Assembly (NCBI GenBank): GCA_023212695.1 | Contig: JALCCG010000001.1 | Location: forward strand, 581,688 to 645,687 | Origin: Sporisorium sorghi | Taxonomy: Eukaryota > Basidiomycota > Ustilaginomycetes > Ustilaginales > Ustilaginaceae | Direction of reading: 5' to 3' | Length of the DNA stretch: 64,000 nt | In this document: positions 16,617 through 24,656 of the stretch, piece after piece | How the letters are laid out: each line of letters opens with the position of its first letter | Numbering within the stretch: position 1 is the first letter of the stretch | Notes under the pieces: model-generated | What the model saw: only the letters and a program-made list of their open reading frames with translations | Told to the model about the DNA's origin: nothing | Database searches by the model: none | Position numbers and translations under genes: made by a program

Positions 16617-17327
16617 TCAACGGTCCGGGCAAATGTTATGGATTTGGGAGATCAGCTCTTCTGAATTGGTACGGAACGCTTGGTTCGAATCCGTCCAGGT
16701 TGAATTGAGAAAATACGAGGCATGAAATCGCCAGCCCTGATGATCCGGATTAAAATCCATCTGAATTTCGCGCCCCGGCTTCCCTCGGTACAACCTGGAT
16801 CCTGGCTTACGCCAGCTGCCGATTTGGGTGATCCTGTCCGGGTTCTGTCCAGTAATATAGGTGAATCTTTCATTATATGGAATGTCCTTCACATAAAACT
16901 TGGGGCAGCCCACAGCAAATACCTGCACATGCTGAATATCGTGTTTGTCCTGCAAATAAAGTCCTGCCCGATAGGCAATTACACCTCCGGCGCTGTGTCC
17001 GATAAGGATCAGGCGATCTGCATCTGATGCATGCTGAAGAATGATTTGCGCTGCCTTGGTAACTCGCCGGGACTGATCGCGAGCCAGATCATAGCCAACC
17101 TGCGTAAGCTGCCGGGCCAGCAAACGCAAGGTTGAGGAGCCCTTGGTTCCGTTTGCCATACCGTAGGGAAAGATCATCACGATCTTAGCTTGCTGATAGC
17201 TTTTGGCAATCTCACTGGCAGCCGCTTCAAAATTATTCCGATACGTCAACACACCAGCAAAAAAGAAAACCACCGTGCGGCACTGTGTTGTGCATGCGCT
17301 ATTGGAGGATACAAACGTCTCTGTCAT
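16617..17327 (-). CDS. Alpha/beta hydrolase (lipase-like)
   Basis: About 236 residues from the ATG at 17327 (AGGGG 8 nt upstream; an earlier in-frame ATG at 17372 lacks a ribosome binding site). The nucleophile elbow GHSAGG is clear in DRLILIGHSAGGVIAYRAG, preceded by the oxyanion strand TVVFFFAGVLTYRNN. A late His (WRFHASYF) could complete the triad. No signal peptide. The layout resembles cytosolic lipase/esterase or PGAP1-like hydrolases; the substrate is unknown. It stands alone between two terminators. Confidence 0.75.
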   Translation of the reverse strand: MTETFVSSNSACTTQCRTVVFFFAGVLTYRNNFEAAASEIAKSYQQAKIVMIFPYGMANGTKGSSTLRLLARQLTQVGYDLARDQSRRVTKAAQIILQHASDADRLILIGHSAGGVIAYRAGLYLQDKHDIQHVQVFAVGCPKFYVKDIPYNERFTYITGQNPDRITQIGSWRKPGSRLYRGKPGREIQMDFNPDHQGWRFHASYFLNSTWTDSNQAFRTNSEELISQIHNICPDR

Positions 17328-17464
17328 TCCACAGTCCCCTTCTTGTCTATTAATCACATTCAGCCCACTCATGCTGTTGGAGAAGTATTACCCCTATGAT
17401 AAACAAAACTTCAGTTCAGTTCAAAGGCAGCCTGGGACAAGAACTCCTATCAGTAAAAACAAAA

Positions 17465-17485
17465 AAGCCGCGGTTTCCGCGACTT
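17465..17485 (-). terminator. Terminator of the LacI-regulated sugar operon
   Basis: AAG-C-CGCG/CGCG-A-CTT with loop GTTTC, followed by a T-run on the minus strand, lies 37 nt after the metallohydrolase stop. It is of the same type as the hairpins at 10872 and 12648. Confidence 0.75.
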
Positions 17486-17521
17486 CTCCAGGCTCTAAGC
17501 TCAAAATTTCGTCCTTCCCCA

Positions 17522-18829
17522 TTAGTCCCGGACTATCACGTTGGTATTAAAATAGATCGGATTGGTCAATGCAGCCATCATCGTCCTTTCCACCTGTTGA
17601 AAATACCGCCATATTTCGGCTCGCAGAAAGCGCCGTTCCTTAGCATCAAATCTAAGTGTCCTTTCCCCATCCGTTTCAGCAGCACTCTCCTCTTCAAGGC
17701 CTCGTTCGCTGTATAGCCGAACCAGATCACCGGCACGCAAACCATCCAATTGAACAACTACGTCTTGATCAGCCTGATCAAATGGCACTTCATCTCCAAT
17801 TCCAAACTCGCCGCATTGGAGGCTAGCAAACGGCCCGTCAGGGGCATGAGTGATTACGACATGACCCTTAACAATGCCGTCCAGCACTCGCTCCACGGTT
17901 TTTTCCTCAGACCAGACCCATACACATGGCATCGCATGCTTCACGTGCGGACCCGGACGATGCACGTCACTTCCGCCCACCGCTACCAGACGTCTGCCCT
18001 TGACGAGCTGCTCATGCCACCAGAAAAGCGCGCGTCGGTTTCGCTCATCCCAGGGGCCGTTCCACACCTCCACCCCGTCGTGATCCACTTCGAAGTCCCA
18101 TTCCCATGGGCAATGATCACAGTGTGTGTGATTTAATACAATTTTGGCCCCCCGCTCACGCGCAATCCGAAACTTCTCATGTACATCGGACATCTCTGTT
18201 ACACGGAAATCATCCATGGGGCTCATAGCTCCGAGAAAATTGCTATGCCCGAAATTCGTTGTAAATTCCGTACCCGGAATCATCAGAACCGATGTTTCTC
18301 GGGGATACGCGAGGTTTTGACTGCTCGTATTGTGATCTGTCATCGCGATAAATTCGCATCCCAGACTCTCCATAATGGCTGCATTCTCTTCCAGTGTATA
18401 GGCACCATCGCTATGAACGCTGTGCGTGTGAAGGTCTCCCTTCAACCAGCGCGGTGTCTTGTGCATAAACTCGATGTCGATCGTTACCGTGCAGCCTTCT
18501 TCCGGTACCTTGTAGGCATTATGAAGTACAGCCCATTCGCCCGGAGCCAGCGCTCCCGACAGATAACCCGGGGTCGCTTGGCTCTGACCGATGTTAAATT
18601 CCTGACGCGCTCCCCCGCTCCAGCCTCTGACTCTGACGCTGTCCCGTACACCAAGATCAATCACCGCTGAGGATTCCCCGCTGTATGTTTCCACCTGATA
18701 GCGCACGTGGATTTCCTCAACCTGCTCCGGCATTTGGAACGGAACCTCAATGTACGTGCTTTGCTCCGAATGCTCAATATATCGCTTGAAAGTAGCAGAA
18801 GAACGCCGCTGCGCGTTTGAGTTTGCCAT
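17522..18829 (-). CDS. CehA/McbA-type PHP-fold metallohydrolase
   Basis: The 435-residue protein has an N-terminal beta-rich region (about 1-155) and a PHP domain with metal ligands in KGDLHTHSVHSDG, AMTDHNTSS, PGTEFTT, VLNHTHCDHCPWEWDF and VGGSDVHRPG. Such CehA/McbA-type proteins hydrolyse phosphoesters or other esters. No signal peptide, so it is cytosolic. It is last in an ABC sugar operon (AGGAGG 7 nt before the ATG, 23 nt behind the permease), so it may cleave an imported phosphodiester- or ester-decorated saccharide. Substrate unproven. Confidence 0.82.
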   Translation of the reverse strand: MANSNAQRRSSATFKRYIEHSEQSTYIEVPFQMPEQVEEIHVRYQVETYSGESSAVIDLGVRDSVRVRGWSGGARQEFNIGQSQATPGYLSGALAPGEWAVLHNAYKVPEEGCTVTIDIEFMHKTPRWLKGDLHTHSVHSDGAYTLEENAAIMESLGCEFIAMTDHNTSSQNLAYPRETSVLMIPGTEFTTNFGHSNFLGAMSPMDDFRVTEMSDVHEKFRIARERGAKIVLNHTHCDHCPWEWDFEVDHDGVEVWNGPWDERNRRALFWWHEQLVKGRRLVAVGGSDVHRPGPHVKHAMPCVWVWSEEKTVERVLDGIVKGHVVITHAPDGPFASLQCGEFGIGDEVPFDQADQDVVVQLDGLRAGDLVRLYSERGLEEESAAETDGERTLRFDAKERRFLRAEIWRYFQQVERTMMAALTNPIYFNTNVIVRD

Positions 18830-18852
18830 GTGTATCCCTCCTGATCTCTGCC

Positions 18853-19731
18853 TTATTCTTTATTTGCTCCAACAAACATCCCTTTAACAAAATACTTTTG
18901 CACATACGGGTAGATGATGATAAGCGGAAGCAGGGCAATGACAATGCCTGCCATCCTGACATTGGTCGTGATCATGAAATTGCTGGAGGTTGCATCGTTA
19001 TCCACGATGAGTGATTTCAACGCAATTTGCAGCGTATATTTGGACGAGTCGTTAATATAGAGCACGGCCGGTGTAAATTGATTCCAGCGACTGACAAACT
19101 CGAACAGAGTGACCGTTGCCAGTCCCGCTCTTGCAAGAGGCAGATACATCGTAAAGAATATCCGATAATCGCCAGCTCCGTCGATCCGCGCTGATTCTGA
19201 CATCTCATAAGGGACGCTTAAAAAGAAGTTTCGCATGAGCATTACGCTGAAGCCGGATACGAAACCCGAAAGAATCAGCGAACTCAGCGTGTTAAGGAGT
19301 CCCAAGTCCTTATTCACAATATACAAAGGAATCATAATGGCCTCGCTTGGAATCATCATGGTCAGAAGGATCGCGGATAACATCCACTTCTTTCCCGGAA
19401 GTCCTCTCTGGATCAGCACGTAACCTGCCATAGAGCTTAAGAAAACATGACAAACGGTACCTACCACAGTCACGATGACGTTATTCGTAAAAGGCAAATA
19501 GAGCTTCATGCGGCTCCATACCGTGGAGAAGCCCTCTACGCTGAATTCTTTGGGCCAGAGCACAATGCCTGGCTGCATGGAAGCAAAATTAGATGAAAAT
19601 GCAAGCGCAAGCGTATTTAAAAACGGAATCACCATGGTCAATACGAGCAGAAGGAGAAACAAAATATTGATCGTATCAAAAATACGGCTCGGATAGCTTA
19701 TTTTTTTCATTGATTTCATATATCGATTCAC
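18853..19731 (-). CDS. Carbohydrate ABC transporter permease (YtcP/MalG type)
   Basis: 292 residues with about six membrane helices and the EAA loop ESARIDGAGDYRIFFTMYLP. The C-terminus IIYPYVQKYFVKGMFVGANKE is typical of YtcP-like subunits paired with LplB-like subunits. The reading opens with a GTG overlapping the upstream stop (GTGA); an ATG four codons later (19719) is an alternative. It is probably coupled to the upstream permease. Confidence 0.92.
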   Translation of the reverse strand: MNRYMKSMKKISYPSRIFDTINILFLLLLVLTMVIPFLNTLALAFSSNFASMQPGIVLWPKEFSVEGFSTVWSRMKLYLPFTNNVIVTVVGTVCHVFLSSMAGYVLIQRGLPGKKWMLSAILLTMMIPSEAIMIPLYIVNKDLGLLNTLSSLILSGFVSGFSVMLMRNFFLSVPYEMSESARIDGAGDYRIFFTMYLPLARAGLATVTLFEFVSRWNQFTPAVLYINDSSKYTLQIALKSLIVDNDATSSNFMITTNVRMAGIVIALLPLIIIYPYVQKYFVKGMFVGANKE

Positions 19732-20606
19732 CCTTCATCGTAGCGGATAACCGCTCTCGTTGCGTACGTAAGCATGAATGTCGCCATAATTACGAGGAAC
19801 CCGGCAGCCGTAGCTGGCCCGATACTAAACTCCAATATGCCTTTCTGATAGGTATACATCATAATCACGTCCACCTTGTTAGCGATGGCGCCATTACTCA
19901 TCACGAATATTTGATCGAACATCCGCAGGATACCCAGTATATTCAACATGATGACCACTTTCATAGTGGATTTGAGCATCGGAAGCGTTACATAACGGAC
20001 TTTCTGCCAGCGGCTGGCTCCGTCCATGCTTGCAGCCTCGTATAATGACGGATTGATGTTCACGATGGCAGCCAAGTACAGAATACAGGTATACCCCATC
20101 TCCTTCCAACCTGAGGTCAGGATCATCACGGTACGGGCATAGCGGTCGGAAGACAGAAAGCCAACAGACTGACCGCCGAAGAGCTGAATGATCTGATTTA
20201 CGATGCCCGTGTCCGGGGACAGCAGCAGAATCCACATGCCGCCTACAACAACCCAGGAGAACAAATGAGGTAAATAAACGATCATCTGGGTCATCTTTTT
20301 GAACCAGACCGAAGCCACTTCATTCAAGGAAAGCGCCAGGATCAGCGGTAAAATAAAGTTGATCACAAAAATTCCGCCGCCGATCACAAGGGTGTTCCTG
20401 GAAACATCCCAAAAAGCCGGATCCTTTAGTACACTTCCATAATTATCGAAGCCGATAAACGGCCGGTCCCCGATGAGACGGTAATCCTGAAAGCTGATGA
20501 CAAGTCCGCGCGCAAGTGGATAAAAGGAAAAAATCAGGAAGTAAGCCAGGATTGGAAACATCATAAAATAGAGTGTTTTATACTTGAACACGGCTCTCAC
20601 GTACAT
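19728..20606 (-). CDS. Carbohydrate ABC transporter permease (LplB type)
   Basis: 292 residues, about six membrane helices, and the EAA loop YEAASMDGASRWQKVRYVTLP. The N-terminal MMFPILAYFLIFSFYPLARG and SFQDYRLIGDRPFIGFDNYG are characteristic of LplB-like polysaccharide permeases. It overlaps the next permease by 4 nt. Transporters of this group often import oligosaccharides from pectin, xylan or similar polymers. Confidence 0.92.
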   Translation of the reverse strand: MYVRAVFKYKTLYFMMFPILAYFLIFSFYPLARGLVISFQDYRLIGDRPFIGFDNYGSVLKDPAFWDVSRNTLVIGGGIFVINFILPLILALSLNEVASVWFKKMTQMIVYLPHLFSWVVVGGMWILLLSPDTGIVNQIIQLFGGQSVGFLSSDRYARTVMILTSGWKEMGYTCILYLAAIVNINPSLYEAASMDGASRWQKVRYVTLPMLKSTMKVVIMLNILGILRMFDQIFVMSNGAIANKVDVIMMYTYQKGILEFSIGPATAAGFLVIMATFMLTYATRAVIRYDEG

Positions 20607-20626
20607 TCACCACCTTCATAATAAAA

Positions 20627-20665
20627 GAAAGAGGGAGCAGAGTGCCGCCGCCCCCTCCTCTTCAA
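20627..20665 (-). other. Intercistronic GC-rich hairpin behind the second binding-protein gene
   Basis: An imperfect stem (AGAGGAGGGGGC with GCTCCCTCTTT) followed by CTTTTATT on the minus strand sits between binding-protein stop and permease start. Like the hairpin at 6536 it may set the ratio of binding protein to permease by partial termination or mRNA protection. Confidence 0.5.
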
Positions 20666-20668
20666 GCA

Positions 20669-22090
20669 TTAATCGATAAACCCGCCTGCCTTGAGTTCTT
20701 CGCGCATTTGTTTCACTGCATCGACAGCCGGCATTTCGCCCATGATGGCTTTGAAGGAATATTTATTGATAATCTTCTCAGCGTCCGACCAATGGGGAGG
20801 CGTTAATTCCAGTGATGCGTATTGATCAACGAGATCCTGCGCTTCCTGTACGCCTGGCAGTTTGCCAAAAGGCGCTTCGACGTTGCTGTTGTACCAGAAT
20901 GGAACGCCGTGGTCGGAAGCATGCTCTTTACCGATCTGGGTCAGTGCATACTTGCCGCTATTATCTACTGTGTAATCAATATCCTTGATACCTAAGCTTC
21001 CTAAAGTAATGCCTTCCTCGGAATGCCACCATTCAATAAATTCAAAGGCTGTTTTCGGATGCTCTGCATTGATTGGAACAACCCAAACATCCGGATCACC
21101 TCTGCGCAGCATGTGGTTGCCGTTTGAATCTGCCGCTCCCGGCAGGCCCTTCGCTTCAAATTTCGTAGTCGGATCTTGTTCATAACGCGTATTGTTCAGC
21201 ATGCCTACCCAAGCGTCCCAGTACGTAATCATGCCGACACGGTCTGTCAGGAACAGGTCGCGCATTTTACCTGTGTCGTTGGTGGCAAAGTTCGGGTCAA
21301 GAATCCCTTCTGTAAACAGCTTGTTCAGCCATTCATAAACCGGGATGGCCGCATCTGTAGAATACGGAACGTCCAGCTTGCCGTCCGCTGTTTCCACATA
21401 TCGCTGTTTAAGGCCCGCTGCGCTGAAGAAGCCCTGCAATTCGTACATGCCTGCCGTGCTGAGTCCGTAGGTGTCTTTTTTGCCGTTGCCGTCCGGATCC
21501 TGTTCCGTGAAAGCCTTGAGGACCTTATAGTAATCATCAAGCGTTTCAGGTTCAGACAGATTCAGCATGGTCAGCCAGTCTTTGCGAACGATCGGCATCG
21601 TACCTCCCTGATATTTGGTGAACACACCGTAAACCTGCCCATCCTTGGTCTTAACCTGCTCCCATTCCTTGGCGGGAATAACTTCAGTGTCTGATAGCAC
21701 CTTGGAGCCATTCACTTGATCGGTCAACGGCATGAGGATGCCTTGATCAATAAAGGTGGACATTTTCTCTTTACTGATCTGCAGCAGATCGAACTTTTCT
21801 CCGGAAGCGATAGCGGCAAGCAGCTTCTGATCGTAGTCGGAAGCCGGCTTGTTCATCGTTACCTTGATGCCGGTTAAACGTTCGATTTCCTGCTCGAACT
21901 GAATGTTTTCTTCCGGCGTTTTCCCACCGATGACACCTGTCATGATTTTGAGCGTGCGTTCCTCCCCATTCGATGATTCTTGAGATGCCGCACTGCTGCG
22001 GTTGTCCGAACTCGGAGAACAGCCTGCAAGTACACTTCCGAATAAAGTTACAACCATGAATGCACTAAGAATCTTCTTTCCTGTTGCCAA
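20669..22090 (-). CDS. Extracellular sugar-binding lipoprotein (LplA-like)
   Basis: About 473 residues. The start is TTG at 22090, with AGGAG 8 nt upstream; a GTG at 22099 is too close to that site. A lipoprotein signal ends in VLAGC, followed by a Ser-rich linker. The mature part resembles LplA-type binding proteins (PASDYDQKLLAAIASGEKFDL, TYWDAWVGMLN, FIEWWHSEEG). It should capture an oligosaccharide for the two permeases downstream. It lies 19 nt behind the LacI gene, so both probably share the transcript from the palindrome-bearing promoter region. Confidence 0.9.
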   Translation of the reverse strand: MATGKKILSAFMVVTLFGSVLAGCSPSSDNRSSAASQESSNGEERTLKIMTGVIGGKTPEENIQFEQEIERLTGIKVTMNKPASDYDQKLLAAIASGEKFDLLQISKEKMSTFIDQGILMPLTDQVNGSKVLSDTEVIPAKEWEQVKTKDGQVYGVFTKYQGGTMPIVRKDWLTMLNLSEPETLDDYYKVLKAFTEQDPDGNGKKDTYGLSTAGMYELQGFFSAAGLKQRYVETADGKLDVPYSTDAAIPVYEWLNKLFTEGILDPNFATNDTGKMRDLFLTDRVGMITYWDAWVGMLNNTRYEQDPTTKFEAKGLPGAADSNGNHMLRRGDPDVWVVPINAEHPKTAFEFIEWWHSEEGITLGSLGIKDIDYTVDNSGKYALTQIGKEHASDHGVPFWYNSNVEAPFGKLPGVQEAQDLVDQYASLELTPPHWSDAEKIINKYSFKAIMGEMPAVDAVKQMREELKAGGFID

Positions 22091-22109
22091 GCTAACCACT
22101 CCTTATTCG

Positions 22110-23123
22110 TCATTTATGATCAACAAAAACACTGCAGGATTCCCTTACAACCAGCTGCGCGGGGATGATGACTTGCCTGTGGACGCTGCTGTCGTTTATT
22201 TTCTCAATTAACAGCTTGGCAGCTTCATCTCCGAGCTTTTCTGCCGACAATTCGACCGACGTAAGCCTCGGATTCATGTCTTGAGCTAAAATCGCATCAT
22301 TGCTCAGCGCGATGACCGACAGCTGTTCCGGCACCTTGATATCAAGCTCTCTAGTAGCCCTCAGCACGCCAAGAGCCACTCTGTCCGTATCCGTAATGAT
22401 GGCTGTATAGCTTAATTTTCCATAAGTATTCAAAATGGACATATAACCGTAATCCGTTCCGTTGGTATGGGCATAGTACATCACGCATTCATCCCGTAAC
22501 GACAGGCCGTGCAGGCTATAGGCCTCCGACAAGCCCTGTCTCCGGTCCTGGGCCACCGTCATATCGGCTGCAGCATTCAGAAACAGTATCGATTCGTGGC
22601 CGTTTCGGAGCAAATAGTCTCCTACCTCATGGGCAGCTTCCGTATTGTTGTTATCCACGTAGCTGATCGATTCGTCATGCGGGTCAGGCCGTCCCACCAG
22701 TACGAGGTGAATTCCCATCTTACGGTACCGTTTAATCCGTGAATCATTCTTACGAGGGTTCAGCAGGATGACGCCATCAACGGGATCCTGGGAATACATA
22801 GTGGGATCCTCCTGCTCCGGCAGAGTGTCAAGCACCACCCTGTAGCCTTGCTTGGTGCATTCCTTGATGACACCGTTAATCATCTGAGTATCAAAGGCCG
22901 TCATCGTCCCGTCGGGAGGAAGGGGTATCTTGAGACCAATGCTCATCGTCCTTTTGATCGCGAGGCTTCGCGCCAGATGGTTAGGGAAATATCCCAGCTC
23001 TTGGGCTACTCTCAGTACCCGCTCCGTCACTTGTTGGCTGATCGGTCTTTTTTTGCTGAACACGCTGGATACGGTCCCCTTGGATACTCCTGCCATCTTG
23101 GCAACATCATCAATGGTAGCCAT
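22110..23123 (-). CDS. LacI-family transcriptional regulator
   Basis: About 337 residues from the ATG at 23123 (AGGAAGGA 10 nt upstream). The N-terminus MATIDDVAKMAGVSKGTVSS is a classic LacI helix-turn-helix with hinge helix (NHLARSLAIKRT). The rest is a periplasmic-binding-protein-like ligand domain ending in the usual VELSAEKLGDEAAKLLIEKI. It probably represses this operon and its own gene through the perfect palindrome at 23171-23190, and responds to a sugar from the transporter. Confidence 0.95.
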   Translation of the reverse strand: MATIDDVAKMAGVSKGTVSSVFSKKRPISQQVTERVLRVAQELGYFPNHLARSLAIKRTMSIGLKIPLPPDGTMTAFDTQMINGVIKECTKQGYRVVLDTLPEQEDPTMYSQDPVDGVILLNPRKNDSRIKRYRKMGIHLVLVGRPDPHDESISYVDNNNTEAAHEVGDYLLRNGHESILFLNAAADMTVAQDRRQGLSEAYSLHGLSLRDECVMYYAHTNGTDYGYMSILNTYGKLSYTAIITDTDRVALGVLRATRELDIKVPEQLSVIALSNDAILAQDMNPRLTSVELSAEKLGDEAAKLLIEKINDSSVHRQVIIPAQLVVRESCSVFVDHK

Positions 23124-23170
23124 TACATTTGGTTCCTTCCTCTGCTGCGAATTCTGAATACTCTGCATAA

Positions 23171-23190
23171 TCATTAAACCGGTTTAATGA
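23171..23190. promoter_or_regulatory. LacI-type operator, 20-bp perfect palindrome
   Basis: TCATTAAACCGGTTTAATGA is a perfect palindrome with the central CG typical of LacI/GalR operators, 47 nt upstream of the LacI start codon. Autorepression of the LacI-ABC-metallohydrolase operon is the obvious inference. Confidence 0.85.
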
Positions 23191-23273
23191 CCCTGCGTAT
23201 TTGATTTTAAGTAAGAATAATTTAATAGAATCCATGTTTATGTTAATTGAAAATAAAATCTCTTAAATAAAAA

Positions 23274-23318
23274 AAACACACACTATGATCTGAATAAGCT
23301 AGATCATAGTGTGTGTTT
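23274..23318 (-). terminator. Terminator of the TetR-GNAT operon
   Basis: A perfect 18-bp stem (23274-23291 with 23301-23318) and a 9-nt loop is followed on the minus strand by eight T residues. It ends the transcript of the GNAT gene, whose stop is 50 nt away. Confidence 0.9.
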
Positions 23319-23368
23319 GGCATACGGGATGGTCTGAACGTAGAGTTGGCGAGAATTCGTTTTGGAGA

Positions 23369-23962
23369 TTATTGGGTATGGATCAACGACACAAAGTAAT
23401 TAATTCCTATTTTCTTAGCCTGTTTAACAGGTATTGGCTTTCGCTTGTATTCGTCAAAACCTAATTTATGATAGAGTTTCATGGCCGGAATATTGGTATC
23501 TGCGACTCCATCAATCAAATAAACTTGATAAGGTGTATGCTCAAGGATATGACATATCAGTTGTGAAGCAACACCTTGCCCTCTGAACTCAGCAGCCGTG
23601 CCTACAAATTCGATGGAACCTGCGCCAGGTGAAGGATGTCCGGGAGTCGTTTCAAATTCTTTTTTCAGGAAAATAGCGGCCATGCTGCCTTTGAAAAAGC
23701 CCAGATGTTTTCGAAGTTCCTTTTTATCAAGTTGAACCGAAAATGAGGCTCCATCCGTGCAGGCTGCCATTCCGATTACTTGTCCGTTGGATACAGCCAC
23801 GTAGAATTGATCCAGAATGAACATATGGGCAAATGACGCTGCTATCTTCTTGGGATCCTTGGAGAAAAATCCTAGCCACTGTGTAAAGCCCTCGGCGAAT
23901 GTTTCAGCTATTCCTTGCCTCACATCACACTCGGCTTGATCCGCTCTTACAATGGTAATCAT
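23369..23962 (-). CDS. GNAT-family N-acetyltransferase
   Basis: 197 residues. The acetyl-CoA loop is FRGQGVASQLICHIL, preceded by IEFVGTAAEF and followed by NIPAMKLYHKLGFDEYKRK, giving a standard GNAT fold. The start ATG overlaps the TetR stop (ATGA), so the pair is translationally coupled and the regulator probably controls this acetyltransferase. The substrate is unknown; self-protection or small-molecule modification is possible. Confidence 0.88.
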   Translation of the reverse strand: MITIVRADQAECDVRQGIAETFAEGFTQWLGFFSKDPKKIAASFAHMFILDQFYVAVSNGQVIGMAACTDGASFSVQLDKKELRKHLGFFKGSMAAIFLKKEFETTPGHPSPGAGSIEFVGTAAEFRGQGVASQLICHILEHTPYQVYLIDGVADTNIPAMKLYHKLGFDEYKRKPIPVKQAKKIGINYFVSLIHTQ

Positions 23963-24579
23963 GACACGTCCACTCCCTCTCTAAATAGAAACGCTGTGAG
24001 CACCGACGGTGAGGGCATCGCAAAACTGTTCTTCAACAGCACCTTCATCTCAGCCAAGCCCTGAACCGATGCGTAAAAAAAGACTGCCATTTCGCGTGCA
24101 TCGCCTGAGCGGAATTCTCCAAGATGCTGCCCCTTACGAATAAGTTGGGCCGTAGCATCAAGCAGTCTTGCATTGACCTGGAGAATCTCTTCATGTTGTT
24201 TGGAGGGTGTGCCAGCGCCTGCAAACATGGATTGATTGATCAGAATCAACAGATTGACTAGTTCCTCCCCATTCATGAAATCTGTGTAGATTTCGTCCAC
24301 AAATCGCGCCATTAAGGTTTTGGGGGATAGATCGGATTCGAAATAGGCAATATTACGTTTCAATCCTTCGACGGCATCGTCCACCATTTCGTGAAACAAT
24401 TGATCCTTTGTTCTGTAATGCCGATACAGAAGCCCAATACTGATGCCAGCTGTATCCGCAATATCTTGAACATTGGTTGATCCGAATCCTTGATGAACAA
24501 ATAACTGCATTGCAGCAGAATGTATTTTCTCTCTAGTGGCATTGCGCATTTCTTCAAATTGTTCCTTCGTACGCGGCAA
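23959..24579 (-). CDS. TetR/AcrR-family transcriptional regulator
   Basis: 206 residues starting with TTG at 24579 (AAGGGG 8 nt upstream). The helix-turn-helix is REKIHSAAMQLFVHQGFGSTN plus VQDIADTAGISIGLLYRHYRTKDQLF. The C-terminal helices would bind a ligand. It is encoded ahead of a coupled GNAT gene, behind a promoter carrying an inverted repeat that is a likely autoregulatory operator. Confidence 0.92.
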   Translation of the reverse strand: MPRTKEQFEEMRNATREKIHSAAMQLFVHQGFGSTNVQDIADTAGISIGLLYRHYRTKDQLFHEMVDDAVEGLKRNIAYFESDLSPKTLMARFVDEIYTDFMNGEELVNLLILINQSMFAGAGTPSKQHEEILQVNARLLDATAQLIRKGQHLGEFRSGDAREMAVFFYASVQGLAEMKVLLKNSFAMPSPSVLTAFLFREGVDVS

Positions 24580-24614
24580 TTGAAAAGCCCCTTTTTAAGC
24601 TCTTTTTTTATGAG

Positions 24615-24656
24615 TGAGTTTTTACTCATTATAAAACATAACAACCTGTTTAACAA
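24615..24656 (-). promoter_or_regulatory. Promoter and TetR operator of the TetR-GNAT operon
   Basis: On the minus strand TTGTTA (24656-24651), a 17-nt spacer and TATAAT (24633-24628) form the promoter. TGAGT-AAAA-ACTCA (24628-24615) begins at the last base of the -10 box. TetR binding there would block initiation. The -35 box overlaps the last codons of the MATE gene. Confidence 0.75.
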
